This document shows, piece by piece, positions 1 through 11,121 of a stretch of 64,000 nucleotides of DNA. The DNA is taken from contig JAJGQC010000683.1 in NCBI GenBank assembly GCA_021014325.1, positions 248,001-312,000 of the forward strand. Direction: 5' to 3'. The notes beneath the pieces are model-generated. The model worked only from the letters and a program-made list of their open reading frames with translations. It made no database searches and was not told the DNA's origin. Both the position numbers and the translations under genes were made by a program. This DNA is from Plazaster borealis. Lineage: Eukaryota > Echinodermata > Asteroidea > Forcipulatida > Labidiasteridae. The stretch's first letter is position 1. Each line of letters opens with the position of its first letter.

Positions 1-31
1 GCTTTCTTATGTTTAACTTGTAGACATAAAA

Positions 32-981
32 CTATAATGCGATTTCAACTGGGGCAACCGATCTGTTGCAACATGGAAATCTCTTTGAGAGGATTTTCTT
101 AGCTGTTTGACGAAATGCCCTATTGAAGAGACAATAGATGATAATATTGAACATGCTGTTGCTTATAATTAACCAAAATATTAGAAATTGCAGCCAATCC
201 GGAGAAGACACTCCTGGTAAAGATGTCATAATTTTCATAGTTAGAGATGGTGTGGAACATCCAGCAAATGTCAAAGTAACAACAAGGAATGTCTTGAGAG
301 CTTTGTTTTCATGGTTACGGTTTGCCCCATTGTTGCCGTTTTGATTCAGTCTTTCCTCATGTTGGCGACTGATTTTAATCAAACGATAGTAAATATATGA
401 CATTAACAATGTGGGAAATATATCTCCAAGAAGAAGGAACAAAAGATGAAAAAGAATGAGGCGTTACCATAATGGCATCCTTGCAAGATATTATCAAATT
501 GTGCAGGCATCTGGTTTACCAGTTTGTTGAATAAAGTAAAACATAAACTGAGTATTGACAGAAAAAGCACAACCAGTTTAACCCGAGATGTGGTACACCA
601 CAGAGGAAACTTGTAGGGTCGGGTTACAGCCAGGAACCGTTCAATGTTCAAACAAACAATTGAAAGTACGGACATTGTTAGACACATTGTGGAAAACATG
701 TTAACCAACTCGCAGTCCACATCACCAAACGGCCACAAGTCCAGAGCAGATGATACAACATTGAGTAAAGCCATAAGTCCAACAAGGAGATCCGATACAG
801 CCAGTGTTGTCATTAGAATTTTGGTGCTATCAGCTAAGCTGGTTACACGACGTGTCACGGCAATTGAAAGAATATTCCCAGATATAATCAGCAGTGCAAT
901 GATGGCGATGAAACAAGTACGGAGGGTAATGAGGACTGGGGACAGACCCGACGCTACTGTGGATGTAGAGTTCATGTTCAC
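32..981 (-). pseudogene. Class A (rhodopsin-like) GPCR, single exon, one frameshift
   Basis: Two overlapping reading frames together give one seven-transmembrane receptor. The first (981 down to about 420) shows a G-N in TM1, L-A-V-S-D in TM2, an extracellular-loop cysteine (D-C-E-L), an E-R-F version of the DRY box after TM3, and TM4 to the start of TM5. The second (about 442 down to 32) gives the rest of TM5, TM6 and TM7 with N-I-I-I-Y in place of NPxxY, then a basic tail with a C-C pair that could be palmitoylated. TM6 lacks the usual CWxP. The frame changes in a T-rich run near 420-445, so this is either a recent pseudogene or a one-base consensus error. The ligand cannot be told. Echinoderm and hemichordate genomes carry many intronless orphan receptors of this kind (known of the group). 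Confidence 0.75.
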
Positions 982-2141
982 AACAGACGTTGTCGTGGTT
1001 GTTTACCAAATCCAATCTTCAGCAAAATTACTGATTCTAGAACCTTTCCAACAGTATCCTCGAGTTTATAGTAATACCTTATTTACTCCAGGGCTTCCAA
1101 CTCGTGATGTTATTGTAGAGTAGGCCTACGTGTCGACAACGTTTGTCATGTGCACCAATAACCACTTGTCACAGTTAAAAAGAGAGTGTCAGACTCTGTT
1201 GCTTGTGTTGACGTCAAGCCTTAAGAAGACACAACTTGATGAATCAAGATTTATTTCATTGAATAATTTGAACCCGGCACGATAGGTAAGCAATACACAT
1301 CTCAAACTCTGTTAGGATACCCAGTGAACACTACTATCTGAGCAGCATGCACACTGATGAATGGCATAAACGATTAGAGTACAACAAAATACTGTAAATA
1401 CATTGACAGCAATTATGCAGGCAGTACTTAGAAGAATTAACTTGATGGATTAATAATTTTTCCATTAGGTGGTATTAACCAGTTCTTTGTGAAAGTCATT
1501 AGCACTGTCAGTCAAAAGAGCTGCTCAGCGCCTCCGCAATAACTACAGCCAGTACGTGTTGATATTGCCTATCAATCTGTGGTTGATATTAAACTGCCTT
1601 GTAACCCTGATTGACAGCGTGTGTTATTGAGAATAACCAAGCATTAGTCTGTGTAGCAAAAACAATTGAAGACAAAAGTAGATAGTTGCTCTAAATTTAA
1701 CGTTTACCCTGTCAAGTAAAAACTCGTAGTGTACAATACAGGGATCGGATTAGACTTGTTGACAAGTCGTTAAATATTTGTCGTGATGATAGCGTTCCGA
1801 CTCTCTCCGCGATTCTCGTGACACGGGTGATGTTCTCGCGAGACTGCTAGCCCCGCGAGACTACTGCTCTCGCGACTACGGTGTCATTTAACGACCTGTG
1901 AAACCCGACAGTTGTACGTATTTATTTATGCACGTTTGTACGTTGTACATTACTACAGTTGGCGTGGCATTTTATCAGATGGTGGTAATACTTTCAAATA
2001 CTGTGAATAAACTGATTTGTTTAGACTGAGAGCGTTTGTAAATGAGTTTTGTTCTGTTATAACTGCTTCAATAATAGTTTTATCAATAATGCGTACTTAG
2101 CATAGAGAGTAAATCCTTTTGTTTTTTGTGATTTTATTCAG
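982..2141. other. Gene-free stretch with a CpG-rich motif cluster
   Basis: No coding frame worth supporting. The only structure seen is a cluster of CGCGAGA motifs at 1834-1877, listed separately. The rest is AT-rich unique sequence. Confidence 0.5.
1834..1877. promoter_or_regulatory. TCTCGCGAGA motif cluster
   Basis: A perfect palindromic TCTCGCGAGA lies at 1834-1843, followed within 35 bases by CCGCGAGA and CTCTCGCGA. This decamer is a known element of TATA-less metazoan promoters. It sits about 300 bases before a possible exon on the plus strand, so it may mark a promoter there. That link is an inference. Confidence 0.35.
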
Positions 2142-2232
2142 GCAAGTCTAAGGCCAAGACCTCATCTCCCAAACCAGACAGCTCAAGGCCACGTGCCACA
2201 AACACCACCACGGGAACCTGTGCCAGCACCAG
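2142..2232 (+). other. Possible internal exon of an unidentified gene
   Basis: A T-rich tract ending in TTTTATTCAG precedes this segment and CAG/GTATGA follows it, giving a good acceptor and an acceptable donor. The 91 bases are open in one frame, rich in Lys, Ser, Pro and Thr, with no recognisable domain. Composition is clearly less AT-rich than the flanks. No partner exon could be found, so chance is possible. Confidence 0.25.
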
Positions 2233-3040
2233 GTATGATCCACTATTGACCTTAGCCACTTTAAAGGCATCGTACACGTTTGGTAATTGTCAAAAACCAG
2301 TGTTCTCATTTGGTGTATCCCAACATATGCCTAAAATAACAAGCCTGTGAAAATTTGGGCTCAATTGGTCATCGAAGTTGCATGAAAATGATGAAAGAAA
2401 ATACACCCTTGTTGTACAATCTGTGTGCTTTCGGTTAGTCATAAAAACTTCTTGCAAGAAGTTTTTATTATTTTATAGTGAGAAATTACCTCTTTCTCAA
2501 AAACTACGTTACTGCAGAGGAAGTCGTTTCTTACAATGTTTTATACTATCAACAGCTCTCTGTTGCTCGTTACCAAGTCAGTTTTTATGCTAATATATAT
2601 TTTGAGTAATTGCCAAACGTGTACGATACCTTTAATAAGGAATTTGAGGTTCGTTTGTAAGATTATATCGACATGTACCGGTATTATATACCGGTATCTA
2701 TTTAAGATTTGTCCCTAGCCTCATACACATGATTATTTTAAAGTGTCACTAGCGCGATTTTTTTTATTTAGGTTCCCTTTTCCAATAAAACTGTAGAATG
2801 ATACTTCATTATGTCACATAAAAAAAAATTAAAAAATGTCATTTTGGTCATGCCTAAACAATGATTTTTACAGCCCCATTTGTTGGCACTCGCCACTCCG
2901 AATCGCGAAAAGATCCTCTGTGCCTCAGGATTCCGCGAACAACTGCGTGACGTCACCGGGTGGATAGATCTGTGTGTTGACAAGCACTAACAGCGTCCCA
3001 CACTGCGTGAACGAATATACTATCTCCAAAAAATCGGATG
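2233..3040. other. AT-rich stretch without a recognisable gene
   Basis: Only short chance frames. A short CCGGTATTATATACCGG inverted repeat occurs near 2678-2695. No function is supported. Confidence 0.4.
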
Positions 3041-3044
3041 CGCC

Positions 3045-3425
3045 GTGGGCTCAACAGCAAGCCCTGAAATATGTGATATTACACTACATGCTCTGGAAAA
3101 TCAAATCTTGGAAAAAGCTGAAAACATTTTAACATGGTGGCGCTATAGAGACGACATACTTGCCATCTATAACAGCACCCTTGAAAACTTCAAGAGCCTT
3201 ATCCACAACATGAATCAAATACACCCAACCCTCAAATTTACTTTTGAGGCCTCTGATACTTCAATCAAGCATCTTGACTTAACAATTTTCAAAGGTACAA
3301 GGTTCAATGAAAATGGTATTCTTGACACAAAAGTCTATACCAAACCCACTGAAACCTACCAATACCTACACAAAACATCATCCCATCCCCCACATGTGTT
3401 CAAAGCATTCGGATACGGAGAAACA
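3045..3425 (+). mobile_element. Penelope-like element, reverse transcriptase fragment
   Basis: The frame carries the C-terminal part of a reverse transcriptase: M-G-S-x-x-S-P, a catalytic box read as W-R-Y-R-D-D-I, then a region ending in T-K-V-Y-T-K-P-T-E-T-Y-x-Y-L-H and a following S-S-H-P-P-H. That order is typical of Penelope-like elements (family knowledge). The residue before D-D is Arg where Ile or Val is usual. There is no endonuclease domain, because the fragment stops where the minus-strand Tx1-type element begins near 3430. It is a dead 5'- and 3'-truncated copy. Confidence 0.6.
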
Positions 3426-3431
3426 CTCCGT

Positions 3432-5240
3432 TTAGAGAGACAAGAAAACGGCGCCCATGTTTTTCTGCTCGACGTAATCCCGAACGTTCCGGAGTAAGTG
3501 TGCATTGTCCAGTATGGATCTACCCGCCACCGAACAGGTTTGGTCTAAATGAATAACACTGTTCAAGACTGTGCATAGTCTGGTGGGGAGTATTTTGGAG
3601 ATGATCTTGTAGTCAACGTTTAACAAAGAGATCGGGCGCCAGTTTTTAAGTTCTTCTCGGCTACCTTTGTTCTTGAAAATTAGGGTGATTAGCCCGTTCT
3701 TTTGTGTTTTGCTCAACGTGCCTTTGTCAAAAATAGAGTTGAGGACATTGCAAATATCCTGCCCAATCTCATTAAAAAACGTTTTGTAGAACTCGGCGGG
3801 CAGTCCATCTAGGCCTGGGGATTTGCCCGCCTCCATACTGAACAATGCGTTTTGTACCTCGGACAAGGTCACCGGCCTCTCGAGTGAAATTTCCTCCTCT
3901 GGGCTCAGCGACCTGTCAATTGAATCCAGAAAGAAGTCGATCTCTTTTTGTTCGACCGGGGTAGACGTGTACAGTCCTTCATAGTAATTCCGACATGCAT
4001 CACTCATTTCTAAGGGAACATTGGTCAAACGCCCGTCCCGGTCTTGGAGTCTCTGCATGCGCTTGCCATCTGGGTCTTTTGTGTTTGGGCACTGAATGTT
4101 GTGTTCACCTTTAATCTTGTTAGATTGACGGTAGCTCTGGAATTTGCTACCGTCTTGTTTTTTACCGTTCTCTGTGAATACTAATTTGGCTGCTTTTAGC
4201 CTTTTCGTTCAAGATTACGCCTCCTGGAGGCGTTAACGGAAAACGAAATAACCGCTCTTTTCATGTTGGCTTTCCCTTGTCCCACCAATCGGTGATTGTT
4301 TCAAAGTGGTGTTGGTTGTTTTTTCCAATTAATCGGCCCAGGTAGTTTTAAATCGGCCCAGGTAGTTTTAACCATATTTTGAAAATCTACCTGGGTTAGG
4401 TGACCTGTGTTAAGTTTCCAGTATCCTTTTCCAGTTTTTTGGATTAGGTTGGATACTTTTGTTGCAACAAGCTCATGGTCAGACAAGGAAAAGGAGTTAT
4501 TTCACTTTCCGCATCAACGGACAGTTCACGGGACAAGAAAATTTTGTCTATACGGGTGGCTTTCGAATCGTCTGCACTCTGCCAGGTGAATCTTTTTACT
4601 CTGGGGTGTTGGTCCCGCCAGGTATCAACTAAGTCGTGACGTTGGACAGTGCGGAACAATTCCCTAGCCCCCCCTCCCCCCCCCCCCCGATGCCTTGATG
4701 GTTTTGTGGTTGATTCGTTGAGTCGAGGCCCGGGTCAGAAATACAATTAAAATCGCCCCCGAGGATGATATGCCTCATGCCTCGGGTGTGCAGTGGGAGC
4801 TGGTCTCTGAACAAACGCTGCCTTTGTTTGGGGTCGTTAGGCGCATAACAATTAATGATTCTGAACCGGGCCTCAGAGCCCGGCAAAGTTATTGTAATTG
4901 AAATCAACCTCCCTTCTTTGTCCCGTAACTGGTTCGTTGGTCTCCAGGAAAACCGATTTGAGAACAAAATGGCTACCCCACAACTGGAGTTGGTCCCGAA
5001 AGACCAATGCCCTTTAGATTTGAAATCTTTGGCCCAAACTCTTGCTTCGTGGAAGCCCGAGGCATGGGTCTCCTGCAACAGTAGAATGTCGGGTTTGCTA
5101 CTGTCTACCCAGGAGGTGGCAATTTGACTATGTTTACCCGGGTTTCTTATGCCATTAACATTTAAAGTACATATTTTAACATTCATAGCAATGATAAATA
5201 ACAACAAACTAGCATTACACATGGTTTTAAGCTTATTCAT
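3432..5240 (-). pseudogene. ORF2 remnant: AP endonuclease plus partial reverse transcriptase
   Basis: The endonuclease part shows L-N-V-N-G-I-R near the start, L-L-Q-E-T, G-G-D-F-N-C and later S-D-H-E, the expected catalytic residues. The frame then breaks several times. A region with N-W-R-P-I-S-L-L-N-V-D-Y-K is the start of the RT fingers, and the copy ends before the polymerase aspartates. A 21-bp piece holding the palindrome CGCCTCCTGGAGGCG (4218-4232) is present here and absent from copy 2. A 21-base duplication also occurs at about 4329-4370. Confidence 0.75.
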
Positions 5241-5260
5241 TTGTTTACAGTTCGTACAGT

Positions 5261-6334
5261 TCAGTTACCATTGTGTTCATTTGGGTCCCGGGTCTTTCTT
5301 TGTCCGCTTCTCACGTTTCTTGTATGTGACTTTCTTGAAGGTATTCTGGGCAGGGTCCGAGTCGTCCGATGGCGAGATGTTCCTTTTGGCCGCCGCCGAC
5401 ACCGTTGAGATCGTGGACCCTCCTGAATCGCTGTCCTTGTCATCCGGTTTCCCGTTTGGTGCTTTGTCTGTGGCCGGGCGCTGGCCTCTGCCCAGTCTTT
5501 ATTCTTCGATGTATGAATTCGGCTATGCCGGGTTGTCTTGGGGTTGGCTTGGGTCGTTGGGCTTTTGGTTTTTCTTTGGTTTCTGTTGCTTGGGTGGTTG
5601 AGCCGGTGTCCATTGAGTCGATAGTTGTGTCCGTTAGTTGTGGGAATGCTGATGATGTTGTTGTTGTTGTCGTTGTTGAGTCCGTGTTGTCAGTTTTCGA
5701 AGGTATGCCCTCTGCTGGTGGGGGGAACTGCATGGTTGCCTTCCTTGTCTGATTTCGCCAGGATTTAGGGCAGTCCTTGAAGAGGTGGTCTGCTGCGCGG
5801 CAGAGGCTGCAGAGGGGTGGTTGACGGCACTGCCTCCCATTGTGGCCCAGTTCCTTGCAGTTAAAACACACTTCCTTCGGGCAGGCATTGCCGAGGTGGC
5901 CCTTTACCCCGCACTTGCGGCAAGTTGGCTCCTGGCCTGCGTATTTCACGTGGAGCTGGAACGCTCCACGGTGATGAACGATGGAATTGGCTCATGTAGT
6001 ACCATTTGGAAATGTCTGATGCCATTCTCCCATTCTTGGTGTGACGGCCAGTGGCCGCGGCATTGAAAACATCGACGTGTGTGATTTTCTCTTGTACCGG
6101 TGAGATGTTGGTAGGCTTCTTGTCTATGTGCAGGGTCGCCCTCCTCATGGTTTCTGCCGCAGCCCGTGTCTTCATGGTGATGCACCACTCTGTGTCGCGG
6201 ATGTGCTGAAAGCATTTTACATCGTCTCGGTTGATTACTTTGTCTAGTTCGGCAAACATCCTGTCCGGCGTTGTTTTTGCTGTTAGGGAGATCACGAAGC
6301 TGTACGGCCTATCGAGTGGTCTGGAGGCCGCCAT
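5261..6334 (-). pseudogene. ORF1 remnant: CCHC RNA-binding protein of copy 1
   Basis: Frameshifted. The N-terminal part (from 6334) resembles the RRM-like region of Tx1 ORF1 proteins. The next frame has three CCHC zinc knuckles of the form C-x2-C-x4-H-x4-C (C-R-K-C, C-F-N-C, C-S-L-C), then a Thr/Ser-rich and basic tail. Such proteins coat the element RNA. The start chosen is the Met at 6334, matched by the equivalent Met at 12290 in copy 2. Confidence 0.7.
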
Positions 6335-6345
6335 TCTGGTTCTAG

Positions 6346-6891
6346 TACACTGTAAAAACGGCGTTTAGAACATAAACACATTTCTAAACGCCTCGCTTGT
6401 ACCCACTTTTTCACACGTTTAGCCCTCAACATGTGTAGATTTTGCGTTTCTGTGACATGTTTACGCCAAGACACATTTAGCCTGTGACACATTTAGATTG
6501 AATGTGTTTAGGGTTCCTAGATATAGGTGCTAAACATGTTTAGAATGCAATATAAGTTTCAGAGAAGTTTCAGAGAAGTTTTACATACCTGTCTCTTTCC
6601 TTTAAATTTAAAAGAAAAGAGAATTGTTGAAATACATGTATGATGACCAAGCTACACTCGGCATGAGAAACGATAGATCATCGTCATCTCAAAGGTCTTC
6701 GAGAAGATTTGGGGCGCAATGATGTCATGTATTCAGACATGCTGAAGTCATTTTACAATTATTAAATTTGTCTAATTAGGCCTATACACATTTTGGGCTT
6801 TACTTTCTACCCATGGTGTGAATGAAGTGCTGATCAATATGATACAACAACAGTTTGCTTCAACTGAACTTTTAATACACACATTAAAGTG
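6346..6891. repeat. CACTGTAAAA-type repeat rich in TGTTTAG motifs
   Basis: Begins near 6347 with CACTGTAAAAACGG and is full of forward and reverse TGTTTAG / CTAAACA words. The stretch at 12841-13260 begins the same way and has the same word content, so both belong to one non-coding repeat family. No protein is encoded. Confidence 0.5.
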
Positions 6892-7550
6892 TAAACCACT
6901 GCGCAGGAAAGGCTGTTATACCTACAATGGTTTTGAATAAACACCGAGGTCTATATTTGTGCATATTTAATTAAACCCCGCCCATTTCATTCTAAACAAA
7001 CTGATGAATTTAAACACATAAAAGACATGTTTACAGGCAAACATGTTTAGAAATATGTTTCTAAGCTAAATTGGTATCTATTTAACATGTCAAAAAGCTA
7101 AACGTGTTGGGATCAATGCAGGTTTGAACTTGTTTGAACATTTAAATACACCAGAATGTGTTTACATCATTTGAGTACGTTTGCTACCTGAGCAATTCGA
7201 CTTGCCATCTGCATGAGGCTAAACAAGTGGAGCATTTTTGATACTTTTGTCAAGTTACGTATACCAAAATGCAAAGTATTTTAAACCTGTATGTGTTTGT
7301 GCCATATAGCAAACACGCTCTTCAATGAAGGCCTATATGCCTACATGAAAGCCTACATACCACTAGCAAACTTATTCAAATGATGTAAACACATTCTGGT
7401 GTATTCAAATGTTCATATCAATGCATAACAAATCGCAACCCGTTTAGCTTTTGACATGTTAAAGAGATAGCCATTTAGCTTACAAACATATTTCTAAACA
7501 TGTTTGCCTGTAAACATGTCTTTTATGTGTTTAAATTCATCAGTTTGTTT

Positions 7551-8736
7551 AGGCCTAAAAAAAAAACTTTTTATTGCCCTTTTGGCTAAAAATCGGGAGG
7601 GTCGGTCGGTCGCTTTTTTTTTTTTTTTAAGAATACGTTAGAGGAGGAAAAAAACACAGTAGATATACACACAACTTTATGTTTTCAACCATTTTAATGT
7701 TCTCAAAGTAGTATACATTCATATGGTGAATACAAAACAAAAATAAACTTTTAAAAACTTGATGTATGAATAAATAAAATAATAATATAAATATGAAGTT
7801 GTTTCTCAACATCAGGCCTGTGAGTGGACCATTAAAAAAAAGCGGAAAAATACATCCATGTACTGTAACAATGATGGGAGTGGAGCTCCGCCACGCCGAA
7901 ACTCTTGATAGATGCCGCTCTAAACACTAACGTTCAATCGGAAGAGACATTGACGCGTGCGATGAAAACTGCCACGCAAGGAAAAGGTTTTAAAAAAACT
8001 TTAAAAAACGGCCCAAGACGGAAAGAAATCTTACATTATTCTGTAAAATAATAATTTTTGTTCAGCCAGGGTATCCATCACGCACTTGTGTTGCACCATG
8101 GAGGAATGGTTGCACCGACATCTTGATCATGATGTTCGAAAACATGACGCGTTCAATACCACGCCGAGCCGTGCTTAAAAGTGCGTGTACATGGATATAC
8201 ATGTACATGTACATGGATATGTACATGTACATGTACATGGATATGTACATGTACATGCAATGCCAACGATCACACAGCGCCCTCTATTGGCAAGGAGTTG
8301 CAACACAAGTGCGTGATGGATACCCGCCCATTCACGTTGCGCACTGCATGCCAGCATGGAGCAAGGACATAGGATTTACGGACTTCGTGTCGTGTGTGTG
8401 CTGTATGATGTATATGTAGCAGGCCGACCGGGAAAATTCGTCACGTCTTTTTATCTCACATTTTAAAAAGGCGGAAATAAAAAATCGGCACGGTCAATGA
8501 GAAAGCGGAGATTTCACAGGCCTGCAACATAAAACAATATAATTTTGCAAAAGAAAAATAAAAACATCGAGGTTTCTATCTTAAATGTCGTTTACTGGGA
8601 ATCAAAGTATAAAATACTTCAAACAAAATAAAAAAATCGCTATTTAAAAAAAAAAATAAAAAAACGCGACCGTGGATTTCAGATTTTTTGGGTCGGTCGG
8701 AAAAGGGCAATAAAAACTTTTTTTTTTTAGGCCTTA
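7551..8736. mobile_element. PIF/Harbinger-like MITE (non-autonomous DNA transposon)
   Basis: The terminal inverted repeats start GGCCTAAAAAAAA and end TTTTTTTAGGCC, with a shared inner block reading ATTGCCCTTTT and a GGTCGGTCGG motif. TTA flanks each end, and the empty site can be read from the other palindrome arm as TGTTTAGAATG. A three-base TTA duplication fits PIF/Harbinger (family knowledge). No transposase frame is present. Inside, an inverted repeat at about 8068-8098 and 8300-8330 flanks a CATGTA satellite. Confidence 0.6.
8186..8256. repeat. CATGTA/GGATATG microsatellite
   Basis: About three copies of a 24-base word built from CATGTA with ATGGATATG. It lies inside the MITE, between the two inverted copies of a GGGTATCCATCACGCACTTG block. 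Confidence 0.8.
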
Positions 8737-8837
8737 GAATGAAATGGGCGGGGTTTAATTAAATATGCACAAATATAGACCTCGGTGTTTATTCAAAACC
8801 ATTGTAGGTATAACAGCCTTTCCTGCGCAGTGGTTTA

Positions 8838-11069
8838 GACTCCTTGGGATTTTTGTTGGTTGAGCTTAGAACCGGACGCACACTCATATCTCTCGATCAA
8901 TTTGAAGCTATTAACAATAGAACGGTTATTTGACAGGATGAGGGTGGTATCATCGGCATACATCGAAACTTTGGCTTCGCCCCCCCCCCCCCCCGGGTAG
9001 TTTGATCCCTTGGATGGATGGGTCACTTCTCAGCGCGCAGCCGAGAGGTTCCAGGGCTAAAATGTACAGGAGTGGGGACAGGGGGCAACCCTGCCTGACC
9101 CCTCGGGACAGTGAAAACGGCTCTGACATATTACCATTGCAAATGACTGCGCTGTCTATGTCTGTGTAGAGGATTTCAACCCACTTTTGGAAATTTGGGC
9201 CGAAGCCGAGTACCCCAGTACTTGCCGAAGATACCCCCAGTTTACCCTGTCAAAAGCTGTCTCTTGATCGATAGACACAAAGGCCGCGCCCATGTTCTTC
9301 TGCTCGACGTAATCCTGAACGTTTCGGAGCAAGTGCGCATTGTCTAGTATAGATCTACCCGCCACCGAACAGGTTTGATCCGGGTGGATCACGCTGTTCA
9401 AGACTGTGCGTAGTCTGGTGGCGAGTATCTTTGATATGATTTTGTAGTCAACGTTTAACAGTGAGATCGGACGCCAGTTTTTGAGGTCTTCACGGCTGCC
9501 CTTTTCTTTGAAGATTAGGGTGATTAAACCGTTCTTTTGTGTTTGGCTCAAATTTTCGTTTTCAAAAACAGTGTTTATGACATCGCAAATATCTTGCCCG
9601 ATCTCTCTGAAAAACGCTTTGTAAAAATCTGCGGGCAAACCATCCTTGCCGGGTGATTTGCCCGCCTCCATACTAAACAATGCACCTTGCACCTCAGACA
9701 AGGTCACCGGCCCTTCGAGAGAATTTTGTTCCTCCGGGCTCAGCGACCTGTCAATTGACTCAAGAAAGAAATCGATTTATTTTTGTTCGACCGGGGCGTT
9801 CGTGCACAGCTCCCCGTAGTACCGACGACATATTTCTGTCATCTCTACAGGGTCGTCTGCCACACTCCCGTCCCGGCCTTTCAAACTCTGCATGCGCTTG
9901 GAATCTGGGTCCTTTGTGTTTGAACACTGGATTTTGGGTTCGCCTTTTATCTTGTTTGATTGACGGTAGCCCTGGAATTTGCTACCGTCTTGTTTTTTAG
10001 CGTTTTCTGTGAAGGAATTTTTGGCTGCTTTTAGCCTTGGCGCGCATGCAGAGTCACCGCTGTCTACTTTACTTTGTAGTTGATCGATTTCTTTCAGGAG
10101 CTCTTTCCGTTCAAGATTAGAAAACGAAATAACTGCTTTTTTCAAGTTTGCTTTTCCCTTATCCCACCAATCGGTGATTTTTTCGATTTTTTTTTGTTTT
10201 TGGTTTGTCCATTCCGCCCAAGTAGACCTAACCATGTGTTGGAAGTCTACCTGGGTTAGGTGGGATGTATTTAATTTTCAATAACCTTTGCCTGCTTTTG
10301 GGATTAGGTTGATGATTTGTGTTGATACAAACTCATGATCGGACAAGGGAAAAGCAGTTATTTCACTTTCCGAACCGACAGACAATTCATGGGACAAGAA
10401 TATTTTATCAATACGGGTGGCTTTTTAATTGTCCGCACTGTGCCAGGTAAATCTTTTAACACTGGGGTTGTTTTCCCTCCAGGTATCTATTAAATCGTGT
10501 CGCTGGACAGTGCGGAGCAATTCTCTAGCCCCCCGTATGCCTTGATGGTTTTGGAATTGGTTCTTTGAATCAAAGCCCGGGTCAGAAACACAATTGAAAT
10601 CGCCCCCGAGGATGATATGCCTCATGCCTCGGGTGTGTAGCGGGAGCTGATCTCTGAAAAAGCGCTGCCTTTCTGCTGGGTTATTTGGTGCGTAACAATT
10701 GATGATTCTGACCCGGGCTTTAGAACCCGGCAAGGTTATTGTGATGGAAATTAACCTGCCATCATTGTCCCGTAATTGGTCTGTCGGTCTCCAGGAATAC
10801 CGGTTTGAAAACAAAATGGCTACGCCACGACTGGAATTTGTCCCGAAGGACCAAAATCTTTTTGAATCAAGTTCTTTGGCCCAGCCTCTGGCTTCATGGA
10901 AACCAGAGGCATGGGTCTCCTGCAGCAGTAGAATATCTGGTTTTCTACTACCGCAGGAGGTGACAATTTGTGAACGTTTTACCGGGTTTCTCAGACCATT
11001 AACATTTATAGTGCCTACATTAATACTACACATAAGGATAATTAAAAAAAAGGTTTGATAACTCAACAT
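8838..11069 (-). pseudogene. ORF2 remnant of copy 2: endonuclease, RT up to YADD
   Basis: Endonuclease with G-T-I-N-V-N-G-L-R, L-L-Q-E-T and G-G-D-F-N-C at 11069-10425. A linker follows, then RT fingers with N-W-R-P-I-S-L-L-N-V-D-Y-K, D-Q-E-T-A-F-D-R-V (motif A aspartates) at 9707-9156, and finally M-Y-A-D-D-T at about 8950. Frames change at least three times, once next to a C13 run at 8981-8994. The C-terminal CCHC region is absent. Confidence 0.75.
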
Positions 11070-11121
11070 TAAAGAGGAAATAAATTGTCCAGTTCAATAA
11101 GCAGTTCATTGGTTCCATTGT

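Larger units (their letters stand above)
3430..6345 (-). mobile_element. Tx1-clade non-LTR retrotransposon, copy 1, 3'-truncated and decayed
   Basis: Remnants of a two-ORF element read right to left: ORF1 with CCHC knuckles (6334 to about 5261), then ORF2 with an APE-type endonuclease and the first half of the reverse transcriptase (5240 to about 3432). The RT breaks off just after the motif with S-V-A-G-R-S-I-L-D-N and before the catalytic YADD. Copy 2 at 8838-12387 is the same family. Its 5' end abuts the foldback element, and its 3' break abuts the Penelope-like fragment. No U2 sequence is seen at either end, unlike copy 2. Confidence 0.8.
6892..8837. repeat. Foldback element: long palindrome with arms of about 300 bases
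   Basis: The left arm (6892 to about 7195) and the right arm (about 7365 to 7551, continued at 8737-8837) are inverted copies. The outer 110 bases are nearly identical and the inner part is more diverged. The centre is near 7280. The right arm is split by a younger MITE at 7551-8736. The arms carry TGTTTAG-type words. Such a structure suggests a foldback transposon or an inverted duplication. No transposase is seen. Confidence 0.7.
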
